Source: Pteria penguin (taxonomy: Eukaryota > Mollusca > Bivalvia > Pterioida > Pteriidae). From it: a stretch of 64,000 nucleotides of DNA. Position 1 is the stretch's first letter, and each line of letters begins with the position of its first letter. The position numbers and the translations under genes were made by a program. The stretch covers positions 21,675,341-21,739,340 of the forward strand of contig CM068583.1 of the NCBI GenBank assembly GCA_035048485.1. The letters are read 5' to 3'. Shown piece after piece: positions 21,500 through 34,449 of this stretch. The notes beneath the pieces were generated by a model. That model searched no databases and was not told where the DNA came from. It saw only the letters and a list, made by a program, of their open reading frames with translations.

Positions 21500-23880
21500 T
21501 TAATGACAATGACATAGACATGTTACAATCAATAACGGATAAGCCATGGATCATTTTTTCACCTACACCTTGTCCTTCGAACACAAAAATCACAAAACAA
21601 TCACTTACGCTTTAAGGGGGCCATAAACGGGTCTTTGTCGTAAGCTCTAGTGCATATGTATTTACACCCTGGTCAAGGTCATTATGGAGAGTATTACGTC
21701 AATGCAAGGCAGAGTTATGTTTTCTAAATACTTCAATCAAAGTCTAGACCAGTTTAGTCGGCCAGAGTGCCTGCAATCATAACTCATACTGTATGAAATG
21801 TATTATTCCTTAAGTTGGATGTAGTTAAGAGTTATTTTCATAAATTCCATGCATGCATCTGTTAGATTCCCGTTACCATAGGTATTGATTTGAAAAAAAA
21901 AATTAGCAGAAATGCGTCTTCTATACATATTTCTTTCTTCAAAAAGATCAATTATGTTGAATAGGAGAAGGCTATATCCCCATTTCCATATCAATCTGTG
22001 AAGCCAAATTTCCTTTTATTAAAGTTTGTAGTCGTCGTCTGTTTGTACTTAAATGCACTTTAGATTGACATAGATATGGTATTGTTCATACACATGTGCA
22101 TTTTAATACAACTTACAAAGTTAATCATTTTTGAAATATTGATTTCAAATAAACAATAGTAAGGACAAAAAAACAACTTTGTGTGGAAAATCTACCGTAT
22201 TGTTAATTTAGTGTATGATGGAAAGGGGGTTCCCTTTCACCAAATGTGCAGTGCGTACTGTGTTTAAATAAGTATCTTCGATTCTTGACAAGCAATACAT
22301 ATGGACCAATCTGGAACAAGTATATCTTGAGCTTTGAAAAAGAACAAAAAGGAACAAATAAAAGAATTGAAATGCTTCACCCATGAATATGAAATGATCT
22401 CTGAAAAGTTGATACATATACATGTATCGTGAAAATACTAATAGTATACCTTCTTTTCAATGGCAATATTACATATATTGGCAAAAAACAAAAAGGGGGG
22501 TGGGGTGTTGTTCTGTTACAAGTTCTTTTCATGGCGCATCCACATCTATGTCAATCTTACGAAAGAATGACGTATTTGTTATTTTTGTAACTTGGTCATA
22601 TTTTGGCATTTATATTTATATTCACTTCGATTCAGTTTTTTACACCTTGATCGAGTTTAACGATGATTTATGTAGATAATGTCATTTATTTTCTTATTAC
22701 CATTGAATGTGGTCAAATCATGCAGTCGACCGATTTTCATTAAACGTAAGTCATTCATTAACTTATTCATTTATCTATTTATTCATTTACACAATATTTA
22801 TATTGTGTATTTATTTAACCGGTCAATTCATTGATTTATTCATGTTATTTATTCATCAATGAATTTATTTACCTATTATTTGAATACTATAGTCCTCGTT
22901 AACCTTTTTATTTCTTTATACGTGTTCGTCATTTGTATCGAATAAAATATTACATATTTTAAGTAACTAGTTATTTTCCCTAGTACAGTTTTATTTTTAA
23001 AAGGATGCCACATTTTCCATTGTAACATGATTACTAATTATATCACAGTGATTCCCTCCTCATCATATAATTAAACATACATGCATAAAGATTTTTTTCT
23101 TAATTTTAAACTATCAATAAATAAATGAATCAATTAATGCAACGTAAAGCATCGATAAATAGTAATACTTTTATTTTGTCAGAATCCCCGCCCCTCTTCT
23201 TTTTTAATTGATAAATGTGTTATTTCGTGCTTAACCCCATGTAACGTATTTTTCATCTATACCAACAGCACGAACATGGCACCAAAGCAGTCTTACTGGC
23301 ACAACAATCCCAAAGGACGTTGCCCACAGATAAATTTTCTCATAGATTTGAAATCATTTCCCATGTTGGGTATACGTATTATGTACGTACGAGACACCTG
23401 TGCAGGGCGTTCCATGACTCATAACGCTTGTATCTTTGCCCTATACAAGACTTTCCATACTAGACAATCATTGTTTCCTTATTTACCTATATTTTATAGT
23501 ATTGTTTATATCACGAAGGTATGCAACGTGTTTCACATTATTGTACTATTTCTGGAAAATCGTCGATAAATGTTTGTAGTTTTTGACCACTACCTTCGAA
23601 ATGTAGTACTAATCCAGACCGCAATTATGAAATAGATCCGAAGACCATATATAAAAATATGCTTACAATTTATTTATAGAAAACCGCCGCGAAGCACATG
23701 TGAAAGTTATTGATAAAACCCCCATTTATATAAGAGATACTACGTGGTCTGCGGTTTGATTCCCAACAGTCCTCAGTAAAGATTCTGCGCCAGTCAGAGT
23801 GGGTCCGCCGTAGGATCATACAGATACATACCGAATGTAGATATCTGCTGTCCTAACGCTAGATCTAATATAATCACAAT
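21500..23880. other. Intergenic; no gene seen
   Basis: AT-rich. From 22740 to 22930 there is TTATTCATTTAT-type simple sequence. Short ORFs on both strands have no domain, signal peptide or splice context that I can defend. Confidence 0.45.
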
Positions 23881-23884
23881 TGCG

Positions 23885-24560
23885 AGTTTAGTCACTATAG
23901 TTGGAGTTAGCCTTTTTAGTTTTCGTGGGTATATTTAGTATACTCATTATTATAAAGTCAATCGCTGTAGTTACGGGTGCCATTACAAAAACGATTGTTA
24001 GTGTAGTCACTATTGTTGGTCTAGTCACTATAGTTAGCGTTAGCCTTGTTACTTTTGTGAGTAGATTTAGTTTACTCGCTATTGTGAAGTAAATCACTAA
24101 AGTAACTGGTGCTACTATTGCTAGTATAGTCACTATTGTTGGTTAAGTCACTATAGTTAGCGTTAGCCTTGTTACTTTTGTGAGTAGATTTAGTTTACTC
24201 GCTATTGTGAAGTAAATCACTAAAGTAACTGGTGCTTCTATTGCTAATATAGTCACTATTGTTGGTTAAGTCACTATAGTTAGCGTTAGCCTTGTTACTT
24301 TTGTGAGTGGATTTAGTATACTCGCTATTGTGAAGTAAATCACTAAAGTAACTGGTGCTACTATTGCTAGTATAGTCACTATTGTTGGTTAAGTCACTAT
24401 AGTTAGCGTTAGCATTGTTACTTTTGTGAGTAGATTTAGTATACTCGCTATTGATAAGTAAGTCACTATAGTTACTGGTGCTACTATTGCTAGTATAGTC
24501 ACTATTGTTGGTTTAGTCACTGTAGTTTGATATTTTGTGAGTATATTTAGTACACTGGCT
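23885..24560. repeat. Tandem repeat, about 122-bp unit, five copies
   Basis: Phrases TAGTCACTATTGTTGGTTAA, GTTAGCGTTAGCCTTGTTAC, TTTTGTGAGTAGATTTAG and ACTCGCTATTGTGAAGTAA recur at about 122-bp spacing (for example at 24127, 24249, 24372, 24495). Each unit itself contains the shorter motif AGTCACTA two or three times, hinting at an older short-period origin. Copies decay at both ends and degenerate similarity continues to about 24900. Confidence 0.88.
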
Positions 24561-24899
24561 ATTGTAAAGTAGTATTTAAATGTTCTACTGATACTGGTAA
24601 AATCTCTATTGTAGATTTAGTTAGGATATTTAGTCTATTTTAAGTAGCTTTTAGTAGAGTGACTAGTAGAGTTAAGTCATTTTGGTATCATGGTAAGCTG
24701 TGCTACTAGTTCTTATATTGTCATGGCAGTGACTAAGTTTAGACAATATCGCTTGAATTTTCACTTCTGGAACTCGTAACTGACAGTCGTCAAGGCATTA
24801 CTTTATGACTATTTAATAGTTCAGTATATTTACTATTCTAAATTTAGTTACTATAGTTAGACTTGTCATTATTGAATGTCACTATTGTCTTTTTAAATT

Positions 24900-27220
24900 A
24901 TATTTTAAGTCTAGTAACTAATCGCAGTCCTATATCGTTTGCAAGTTTCATCTATTGTACATCTATATTTTCCTTGAAAAATAAAACCGCAGGGAAAAGA
25001 CTAGAGTTACCTGCTCTTGCTGCGCTAATATCTAGACAAAAATTGCCAGTCTACGCAAGGAATTGCTTGTCATCGGAACGCATAAGGACTTCCTACCATG
25101 GACCACACTGAATAAAACATGAATGCAATGCGCATGAAAATGATAATTGACATTTCCTATAAAAGGAAACCACAAGGAAGTCGTACTAGAACCATGACAA
25201 AGTCTGATAAAGCCAGGGGGATATATTTTTGCACTGAATATCAATGCTCGTGTCACATCAGCTATTGTACATAGATGTTTGCACGACAAGTTAAGTATTT
25301 ATTGCACACCTTTATTGAAGGTCCCATGATAACTTACGAATACAAAGACATTATGGAGGAAGTCAAATGTGAAATGTATCGGTCTAAAGACATGTTCAAG
25401 TTAGAATAGCATTAACCCATCTAGATGGTGTTTGCTCAAGTCCCACCACATGATGTACTCTTGAATGGATCAATGTCCGGTGAGAATCTGTCATCATCTG
25501 ATTCGTTAACCTTCTGCACTATGCATGCGCACTGCTTCCAATACAAGATTTATAACAAATGAGAAATAACTATGTATATGATTTATTACTGTGACTCAGC
25601 ACGAGGTGTATAGAGGTAAATGACCTTTTCACCTGGCATGAAAAATAAATTCTACGTCTTATTTTTAGCTTTAATGTTTATTCTTCGTAAAGATAAATTG
25701 CTTGGACATATGCATGTATAAAATTCTTTGGAATATCAAATAGTTTTTGTCTTGTTCCCCGCGTAGAGTTTGACGTGTTATTATACCATTTTTCTTGATG
25801 TTGTGTGGCTGTGGCAGTGTTTGTTCACATTCATGTATGTATGAAGAGCTGAATTACATTTGTTTCGTCTGTATTTAAGGGCGTTCGCGGCGGGTGTGGC
25901 AGGCCAAACAGGAGACGCTTACTCCCCACGGGCACATGACCTCGCCTCTGAATTTCAGTGGTTCGTGAATATCCACTTTGGTATATTGTTGTAAGTGCCA
26001 TAGTCATGTGACTCCAGTTGCTTTCGTATTTTACAATATCCTCAAAAGACAATAAAAAGATAAATGAATAAATGCCAATGTAATTCAGGTTCGGTTTGGG
26101 ACATCTATGATACGGTCCTGTATCATGGTCTGGTAATGTATATGTTTACAGAGGATAACAATTGTATTGGAGTGTGTCGTGCAGGACTGGAATACTACAA
26201 GTATAGAATACCGATAAGAAATAAATAGATACACAAAGAAACAAAGAAACAAATAAATAAATAATCTATTGAATAGATATATCATTAAACATTTAAATAA
26301 ATAATGAATGAAAAATTAAAATTAACTAGAGCTGTCCTAACGGGACAAATTACAGCTCCCTCCCCTCAACATAGTTGAAACATGCAATAATTCATCCCAA
26401 GATACATCACTGTGTAATGGATGTACCACTAGTACATTTTGAGAAACCTGCTTTGTTAAACTTCTAAACCGGACAGACGGACGGACGGGGTGATTTCTTT
26501 AAAATATGATAAATAAAATAGAAATATATTCAGTACTCGATAGCAGTGGATGTTGATGATTAAAGATATAACGGACTGTCTACCGGGTACTTCACTAGAT
26601 TAGAAAAGGACCCAGTCCAAAATATCCTATTATTATGCTTCGATCAGTTATCCCGAAGGACCTATAAATCAGGACCTCGACATACTGACCACGGAACCAT
26701 GCCGCCAGAAAAACTCCATTTATCAACCTAGTAAACACAGAGATCGCAGTGCATTACGCTATAGGCTAATGGCATGTTAGATGCCGTGTTATAACCTGTC
26801 CTTCTACAGTGATAGATTATATCTACATACCTATGTACTTATATAATAGATTATATCTGCATACCTATGTACTTATATAATTCTCATAATCATTATTAAT
26901 GGCATTCCTGAAACAAAACAACAACATAGAACGCATGGGTTGTCAGATGACGGGATTATCGTGATATAATTATATAATATTACTAGTATTCATCGCAACG
27001 ATTATAAAGAATTTCAAAGCTCTAAAATATTCTTTTCACATATCAGATATAATTCTAATTCTTTCCAAAAATTATCTTAAACCTGTTATAGTTGAAGGTT
27101 TAAAATCAAATAAAAAAAGACGAAAACTGTAACAAAATCATAACAACAATAATTAAATAATGTGCCATAAAAAAGAAAATAATAATGAAATGAATAAATA
27201 AAATAAAATAATTTAATTTC
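24900..27220. other. Intergenic; dispersed repeat fragments
   Basis: Contains a fragment near 25870-25950 (GGCGGGTGTGGCAGGCCAAA, CAGGAGACGCTTACTCCCC) related to fragments at 53745-53800, 57690-57760 and 62690-62760. It also holds a 37-bp direct duplication at about 26814-26882 (GATTATATCT.CATACCTATG). No gene seen. Confidence 0.45.
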
Positions 27221-27221
27221 A

Positions 27222-27620
27222 TAATGTAACAAGCATTTTGATTGGTTAAAAAATTTGTGGTATATCTCATCCACAATGTTTTTTTTTTCTCTGACGACGT
27301 AATTTCCAACGATTTCTTAACTGTGAAGTCAATATTCACACAACCGCAGATGTTTAGAGATGTTGAGAAATAGTGAATGCCAATTTCTGGAAATATAAAA
27401 CATGTTTGAAAGGAATTTTAAAAACGATAAGGAATGAATCGAATTTCTTTTTCGTTGGATGGAGGTATACCACGAAAAAGGGACGGAAAATTGCATCATT
27501 GCGCTGAAAAAGGACGAAAAACTGCGCGTAGCGCAATGATGCAGTTTTCCGTCCTTTTTTTCGTGGTATACCTCCATCCAACAACAACAACAAAAAAAAG
27601 AGATTAGATTCATTCCTTAA
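27222..27620. repeat. Foldback repeat, copy 1
   Basis: Its core is a near-perfect hairpin: GGATGGAGGTATACCACGAA near 27458 pairs with TTCGTGGTATACCTCCATCC near 27570, and the arms continue inward to ATTGCATCATTGCGCT / AGCGCAATGATGCAG around a loop of about 24 nt. The left flank (GTAACAAGCATTTTGATTGG through AGATGTTGAGAAATAGTG) is the reverse complement, with mismatches, of 35770-35914. Confidence 0.75.
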
Positions 27621-28438
27621 ATAAAATGAAATTGATTCAGATAAAAAAGAAAGTGTAAGTACTGACATTAAGTAATGGCCCTTGTAATGAGAGGGTGTTT
27701 GTTCGATTCTGTTGGCAATTTCTGTGGTATGTCACTGAGAAGATTTGAGTAACTGACATTATTTATGAAACAAATCGATGGAACGGATTGTCAGTAACCT
27801 ATGTGTATGGTCCACAACATGCTTCTTTCCACTAAACACTCACAAAAATCAGTGTATATACCCAGTTCTATTTTCACCTTTTAGCATAAGCGATATACGA
27901 TATAAGAAAATATTCCAATCTATAATGATCGCTTCTGCATTATTTGTGAATAATGCAGATTTTTAAGTACTCATATTCGCCATGCCGTTAAGCATGTCAA
28001 TATACAATGTATGTAGAATAAAAAAAAAATGCATTCTTTTTGCCAAAACAAGATGTTACATTGACAATTGATACCTACATAATCTTGTAAATTACACTTG
28101 GATGTGCCTATTTATGAGGTATTCTACATTTACATAAATATTGCTTTTAATAAAAGGAATAAAGAAATGAAACAGAAATTTTTGGATAGAATACACAGAG
28201 ATATGTTATCTTTTGTGATCATTCGTACAAAATTGCTTTAGAGATCGTGTATTTCTACAAACAGCGGGGGTATATAAATGTATGTCCATAACAGAGCCTT
28301 TTTATTCATTCATTAAGATGAATCTATGAAATCAACTGCCTATTGATGTTAAAGTATATCATGCTGTATTATTCCTTTTGCGCTTTCCTTTCTTATGTAA
28401 AAAATAAACTTCGTTGACGATGTGTGCTGGAATTGTGG

Positions 28439-28608
28439 AGGGGCAGACTTGGTGCAGTGGTTAAGCGCTTTGATTGCGGCGCCGACGATCCGGGTTCGAT
28501 TCCTGGGTTGCACCACTATGTTTAAGAGGTTGGTCCCCGCAAGCTTCCATGTCGCGATATAAATGAAAAATTGTTGAAAGCGATGTAAAACACCAACCAA
28601 CCAACCAA
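28439..28608 (+). mobile_element. Family B SINE, full length
   Basis: Complete tRNA-like head, body and CCAACCAACC tail. A perfect 12-bp target-site duplication CTGGAATTGTGG lies at 28427-28438 and 28609-28620. Confidence 0.9.
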
Positions 28609-29094
28609 CTGGAATTGTGGTAAGGCAAAATGAATCTCGCCATTGTTCATTGCTTAGATGCCATGCTTGTCTTAAGGATGGACAAGGGAAAGCAGCAAAC
28701 TAAGCACGAGTGAGAAATCCAACCCCCCCCCCTTTTTTTTTTTTAACTTTTGTTGTTTTCTTTGTCAGTTTTCATTTGAGAACCGTTGCATGTATTCTCT
28801 TCGCACCCTCTGTAGGGAACGATGCATAAAAACACTAAAAAAATTTTTTACATGGATTTCATTACTAAAATCATTAATATTCTGATGGGTGCCTTACACT
28901 CTTTAAGTGCATGATACATTATTGTTTAAATACAAATGGACTGTAATACAGTTTCATGAGTTGCATTTAATTAAATGATATGAATTGAACTTTGAAAGAT
29001 GAATAAATTAATAAATGACATCTAAATGAATGAATACAGTAATAAATCAATAATTTTAAACTCGATGCCATTAGTACTGTAGCCAATATATATT

Positions 29095-29322
29095 TAAGCT
29101 GGTGTTGTGGAGACGGAAGCGTGTTGACTCGTGGCCGAGAGATACTGGGTACCATTTTCACCAGCCGCTCGACGGTGCTGTCTTGAGGATGAGAGAGTAA
29201 AACCCGAGGTCATAGCAGACGTTAGTATGCCAAATTCCCGTCACTGAGTAGATGCCATCGCCATATTAATACCGTGAAATAATCCTCGCAGTTACGTATA
29301 CACTATAAACAAACGAGTAATA
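29095..29322 (+). mobile_element. Decayed family A SINE
   Basis: Keeps an eroded head (CTGGTGTTGTGG) and diagnostic body phrases: GATGAGAGAGTAAAACCCGA, GTAGATGCCATCGCCATAT, CGTGAAATAATCCTCG. Diverged throughout, so older than the copies at 14545 and 39243. Confidence 0.6.
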
Positions 29323-29764
29323 TATTCCATGGAAACTAATCTGAAATCAATGTTTACAGTAAAAGTGCGATCAAACCACCCCCCCCCCCCCCTCTTTCCT
29401 TTCTTTCCATCTTTAACTAATGTATGTATTTAGTGATTTAGTGATTTATGTTGTACAGGTGCAAATGGCACTTTCGTACTATGTGAGGGCGTTATCACTC
29501 ATAAAATATCTGAAATAACGAGGACCTTAATTAAGATATCGTGTTATCTGCAATACGATACACAGCAGTTTACATGTGTACCTGTCTCTGACATTGAAAT
29601 TTAAAAGGTGCAGGGAGATGCTCCCATTTCGCCGAAAGTTTATTTCTATGTTAGTAAATAATTTCTTTTTGCTGGACCCCAATACTTATATCTACATTCG
29701 CCATTACTAGTAATACTTACCGAGGTGCTACCTAACTTTATGTTTTATCAAACGCCATTGTTGT

Positions 29765-29947
29765 CAGTGGTGGATTAAGAGGGAGGGGGGCACAAATTTA
29801 CAAGGCATATATAAAGGATAAGGTTGAAAACGCTCACATAATATGAATAAAAGTCCAGATATGGTCCCCAAAAAGGCCGAGTATTTTTGCCAATAGTTGA
29901 CTTTCATATGTTCCCCCTTTCCTTTTCGAAAATTCTGGATCCCCCAC
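29765..29947. mobile_element. CAGTGGCGGATCC-type MITE-like element, diverged
   Basis: Starts CAGTGGTGGATTAAG and ends near TTCTGGATCC. The interior has CCAAAAAGGCCGAGTATTTT, shared with the element at 48518. Confidence 0.5.
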
Positions 29948-30184
29948 CGACTTCTATATTTCTGGAATTTCTCGGCTGTAATTCACTTCCAGAAATCAAC
30001 GACAATTACCAGTGGTTATTAACATTTAACTATTTTTTACCTTTGTATATCATAACATGTACTGTACGATACACTCCAAGATACCACAGCGATCAACTTT
30101 TTTAACGCGTTGGTGTCGGATATTCCGCTATGGATATTGGCATACAAATGCAATTCTACCCACTAATGAGTTAATGATAATTAG

Positions 30185-30330
30185 CAGTGGCGGATTTGGA
30201 GGCCCCCCCCCCCCCCTCTTTTGGTCACATATTTACTAGTAAAAATCCAGATTTTGCACCAAAAATGACTGAGAAGTATGACTAACACTCATTTGGGCCC
30301 CCCTTTTCGGAAATCCTGGATCAGCCACTG
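30185..30330. mobile_element. CAGTGGCGGATCC-type MITE-like element
   Basis: Terminal inverted ends CAGTGGCGGATTTGGAGG and CCTGGATCAGCCACTG bound 146 bp with a poly-C run near one end. The interior reads AAAATCCAGATTTTGCACCA. It is related to elements at 29765, 47573, 48518 and 60107. The ends recall hAT-type non-autonomous elements (inference). Confidence 0.65.
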
Positions 30331-30919
30331 ATTAGTGTTTGTATGTCGACATAAATCTAAATTGTATAGTACAAGAATTTATGATAACATGGTCAATATT
30401 TATGATAGATGGTAGCAAAACAAAACAAAACAAAAACAACAACAACAACAACAAAATCTACATGTTAACGAAAACGTTGAAAGTTTAGATAACAATTATA
30501 CATAATGACATACATACTTTTGTTATCGTTTAAATGATAGAAGTATAATAAATGGAATATACAATATATGTTTCACTGAATTATATAAATGATTTGTTTT
30601 ACGAAAAAGGAATAACGTGTCAGATAAGGTTGCCTACATATTTTGATCGAATTGTTAATCCAGTGTACAGACCCATTATTACTGCTGGCGTCCGTGTAAT
30701 AACAGGGACTTGGTCATAAAGGCGGTTGATATAATATGTAAGTATTTGATATATATACAACAGGTGCGGTGATTTCCGTGTAGTTTACGGCCAAATTCCT
30801 GTTAATGATTGATTTGTACTCCCACACCATTCATAAATGTTCTAAATTCAAGGTAGATGAATATATATGCCCATAGATCTTATATTCATAATAAAATACA
30901 TTTTATCTTCATCTTTATC

Positions 30920-31026
<107 letters not shown>

Positions 31027-31256
31027 TATATACTATAAACTATATCATGATACGCATTGTATCTTGATCAGCTGCTACATTACATGTCTAAGGGCCATAC
31101 CCAAAACCAAAAAAAAAAAAAAGAAATAATAATAATAATGAATAAAAATCCTTGTACAAAGCTATAAACTGAATGAAATAATAAAAAACAAAATATTGAA
31201 AAACTATTTAAACTATTGTTATTTCATCATTTCCTTAAGTACTTTGTATTAGACTG

Positions 31257-31260
<4 letters not shown>

Positions 31261-31292
<32 letters not shown>

Positions 31293-31316
31293 GTGTGTGT
31301 GTGTGTGTGTAGGTGT
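31261..31316. repeat. (GT)n microsatellite, interrupted
   Basis: GT dinucleotides broken once by GAGG and once by TAGG. Confidence 0.95.
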
Positions 31317-31445
31317 GTATAAAAATCATATACTGATTATTATTGAAAACTCACATTTGCATTTCACAGTTTCATATCTAGAATATAAACGTACCATGTA
31401 TATCTAAGATCTCTTAGGTTAATATACTGTCTCATGGCTTCTAGA

Positions 31446-31538
31446 AGCCGGCGTGGCCTAGTGGTATCGCGCTCGCCACCTGATCGGGAGGCCGGGGTTC
31501 GAGTCCCGCTTTGGTCATGCCGGTGTCCTGTCTTTCAT
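31446..31538 (+). mobile_element. Family A SINE head fused to a LINE fragment
   Basis: The tRNA-like head CCGGCGTGGCCTAGTGG, GGTTCGAGTCC and CCGGTGTCCTGTCTTTC matches the family A start, then stops abruptly. The next bases already read as LINE protein. Confidence 0.8.
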
Positions 31539-32480
31539 GACAATAGTTTAGATAGATTATGTATAGTTGGTAAGTGGCTTGTTAATTTCAATCCCCCCAA
31601 AAACAGAGATTCTGTATATTTCCAGTAAGCAACTCCAAAATAACCATTGAATTTCCCTCTTTCTTAAACAACATTCAAATACATCAAGTTAACACCTATA
31701 AACACCTTGACCTAGTTTTCAATAATCAATGTCAGTAGCATGATCATATTGATATCATAAAAGCTAAAACCTATGATAGATTAAACATTTTACGGAAACT
31801 TAAATCCAGTCTTGATAGACAATTCTTACAAAGTTTGTATTTTTCGTGTGTACGACACATTTTGGAATACGCGGATGTAAAATGGGACAACAGTGAACTG
31901 CCCTACATACTATAAAGATAAAATTGAACAAATCAATATTGAGGCTGCTCCCATCGTCGCTGATGCCACCAAATTAGTGAGCCTTCAAAATCTGTACCAA
32001 GTATGTGGTAAGCAAAAAACTAGAAGAAGTGAATTTCATAAACTAATCCAATTTTTCAAAATAACTAAAAGATTATCACCTATGTATCTAAACGACCTTA
32101 TTTCTCCCTAACACATTAACATAGATATAATACTAGAAATGCAGACAGCTTCGCTCACATAAATTGTCGCCCTACTCACTACTACAATAATTTTTTCTTC
32201 TCTTGTGTTCGTCTCTAGAATGCTCTCCTGAAGTACATTACAGAAATTGTCAGTATCCAATCGTTTAAATCGGAATTATCCAAATCAAAGCATCCTGTTG
32301 AGATCCCTAAATACTAAAATGTGGATACTCTACGTAGTCAAATGTTACACGTTAGATTGCGCCTGGGCTGCAACAGCCTATTTAAAAAAAATATAGAATC
32401 TACCCCATATTGTTCATGTGGAGGCAAAGGATCCACTGAACATTATTCTATTATAAAAAAAAATAATTAAACCAACGAAT
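31539..32480 (+). pseudogene. Decayed LINE reverse-transcriptase C-terminal fragment
   Basis: Broken reading frames spell typical LINE wording in order: WLVNFNPPKNRDSVYF, KAKTYDRLNILRKLKSSL, FSCVRHILEYAD, KIEQINIEAA, KLIQFFKITKRLSPMYLNDL, and near 32340-32450 RLRLGCNSLF and a cysteine cluster CSCGGKGSTEHY. This is the thumb/C-terminal end of a non-LTR retrotransposon of the jockey/CR1/L2 kind (family knowledge; clade not fixed). Multiple stops and frameshifts; inactive. Confidence 0.7.
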
Positions 32481-32704
32481 CGATCAGTTTAACGCTTTGA
32501 ATACTATGTTAACAACTAATATTCTTCTTTTTGGTAATTTAAACGTTACTTATGACATCAATGTAAAAATATTTTTAGCAGTACAGAATTTATACTTGAT
32601 AGTAAAAGATATACATAAAGTATTCAGATAAACATCTTGTAGCTCCCCCATGCCCCGTATTGTTTAAATAAGTGTTAGTAAGTTGATCTTATACCAGATT
32701 AAGA

Positions 32705-32707
<3 letters not shown>

Positions 32708-32749
<42 letters not shown>
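32708..32749. repeat. (GA)n microsatellite
   Basis: An AG tract followed by a TAG/TAGTAG trinucleotide stretch. Confidence 0.95.
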
Positions 32750-32751
<2 letters not shown>

Positions 32752-33078
32752 CAGAAGTAGTAGTAGTAGTAATTCTGTTTAAGTTGACTGATAAGAAATA
32801 GTACCATTGAGGAGTATCCTCGGCAGTGTATGGTCCACTATCAATAGCACCAAACAGAGTAGACAATAACTAAACAAAGAAAAAATACTCATAGACCAAA
32901 ACAATTCGAAAGTCGGCTATCTATTTAAAAGTCATTGAAGTTTAACAAACACAGATCATTATGGACAACAGAGTATAATGAAAATAGAATTGCATTTCAT
33001 ACTTAAGAAAGTTTGCACTGACCTATGACAGATCATGTACTTATATAATAGTCAGTATTGAACATTGATTATAGAGCT

Positions 33079-33079
<1 letters not shown>

Positions 33080-33119
<40 letters not shown>
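33080..33119. repeat. (GA)n microsatellite
   Basis: A GA tract of about 18 units just upstream of a SINE. Confidence 0.93.
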
Positions 33120-33120
<1 letters not shown>

Positions 33121-33208
33121 ATGTTTTCTACGTACATTTGCAAGAGTTTTTCTCGCCCCGTGAAAAGCTTAACACGAGTTTCTTTAATGATATGTCTATT
33201 GCTAGAAA

Positions 33209-33383
33209 GGGGGCAGGCGTGGTGTAGTGGTTAAGTGCTTGGATTACGGCGCCGACGACCCGGGTTCGATTCCCGGGTTGCGCCACTATGTTTAAGAGGT
33301 TGGTAACATCCTGCTTCCATGTCGCGATATAACAGAAATATTGTTGAAAGCGACGTAAAACACCAATCAACCAACCAACCAAT
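33209..33383 (+). mobile_element. Family B SINE, full length
   Basis: Head GGCAGGCGTGGTGTAGTGG, B-box GGTTCGATTCC, tail CCAACCAACC. A perfect 11-bp target-site duplication ATTGCTAGAAA lies at 33198-33208 and 33384-33394. Confidence 0.92.
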
Positions 33384-33729
33384 ATTGCTAGAAAACTTAT
33401 AACAGAGTGACCGAATTGAAAACATATAAATGTACGTGTATCTTACATGTGCATTTATTATAATTATCATAAAATATTTGTTTAGGATTTCAAAAATTAT
33501 ATAACATGATTTAAAACTTCGAAAAGATTTAACGATTTGGTGGAGGAAACTAAAAAGTAAAGAAAAAAAAAACCCCAGCAAAGTGTCCAGCCCCCGCAAC
33601 ACTACAAGGTTGATACGATGTCTAATAGTGACAAGATAACAAGAATAACTAACGTTAAGGAAATGGTATTTACAAATAAGACAATCACTTGTATTATTTT
33701 TATTTCTATATAGTATAAAAACTTCAGTT

Positions 33730-34330
33730 GCATTGCGGTCATGTTGATAATTTGTTCCGCGTCTACCATGGTCGCCACAGTGAACTTGTGTGTGCTATAT
33801 TTTTCTACGATGATCCTTCATGAACATAGAGTACAACGACCGCTATATCCATGTAAAAACATTGGTTTACTCTTTCAGACAATATAGATATGTAAACTGT
33901 AGCAACATTATCAAATGGACAAATCTACCGAAAGCGTAATCTAGAATTGACCAATATCGCGGCTTTCTATACCAGACATTTGTTCTTTCTTAACATTTCG
34001 GTTCATGGAATCACATGTCAAATAACGTGTTGGTGTTCAAATCTTGTTTAACTGTCGAATTGTCTCTGATCATGCTTGTCACGATGGCCATAGTGAGCCT
34101 GCATGTCGTGACAACAGTGTGCAGCAACGACCGCTTAATTGGGGTCAACAAATTTCTGAATACTTTTTGAGACCATATAAATAGCATTGTTTTATATAAA
34201 TATATCTATTAATAGGGTTAATGTAGAATTATCGCTAGCAATAACCTCGTCTTTCGGATAAAACATTCTTTATACCAGACATTTGTTGTCCTTTGTTTAC
34301 CATTTCACCTAAAGAAGTCACATGCTATAG
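33730..34330. repeat. Two diverged copies of an unnamed unit of about 300 bp
   Basis: Copy 1 (about 33735-34020) and copy 2 (about 34075-34330) share anchors in the same order: CATGGTCGCCACAGTGA against GATGGCCATAGTGA, AACGACCGCTATAT against AACGACCGCTTAAT, TATACCAGACATTTGTT in both, and GAATCACATG against GAAGTCACATG. No coding sense seen. Confidence 0.6.
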
Positions 34331-34384
34331 CATGCACTGGCGTTTGGGGGAGGGGGAACCCAGTGGGAGAATTGATTAAAGCAT

Positions 34385-34446
34385 AGTCTGGGCCCCTCTG
34401 GATCTAATACAGCAAAACATCCAGAGGGGTCCCAGGAACCAGACTA
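34385..34446. repeat. Imperfect hairpin
   Basis: AGTCTGGGCCCCTCTGGAT pairs with ATCCAGAGGGGTCCCAGGAACCAGACT across a loop of about 17 nt. Confidence 0.7.
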
Positions 34447-34449
34447 ACT

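Noticed and set aside
31446..31520. tRNA gene
   Set aside because: A- and B-box-like motifs are present, but the sequence continues as SINE body in the other copies and no proper cloverleaf with acceptor stem can be drawn by eye.
33128..33382. Recurring minus-strand ORFs beginning MVGWLIGVLRRFQQYF (also at 6637, 17818, 28349, 42198, 54988)
   Set aside because: They are antisense translations of family B SINE copies, not a gene family.
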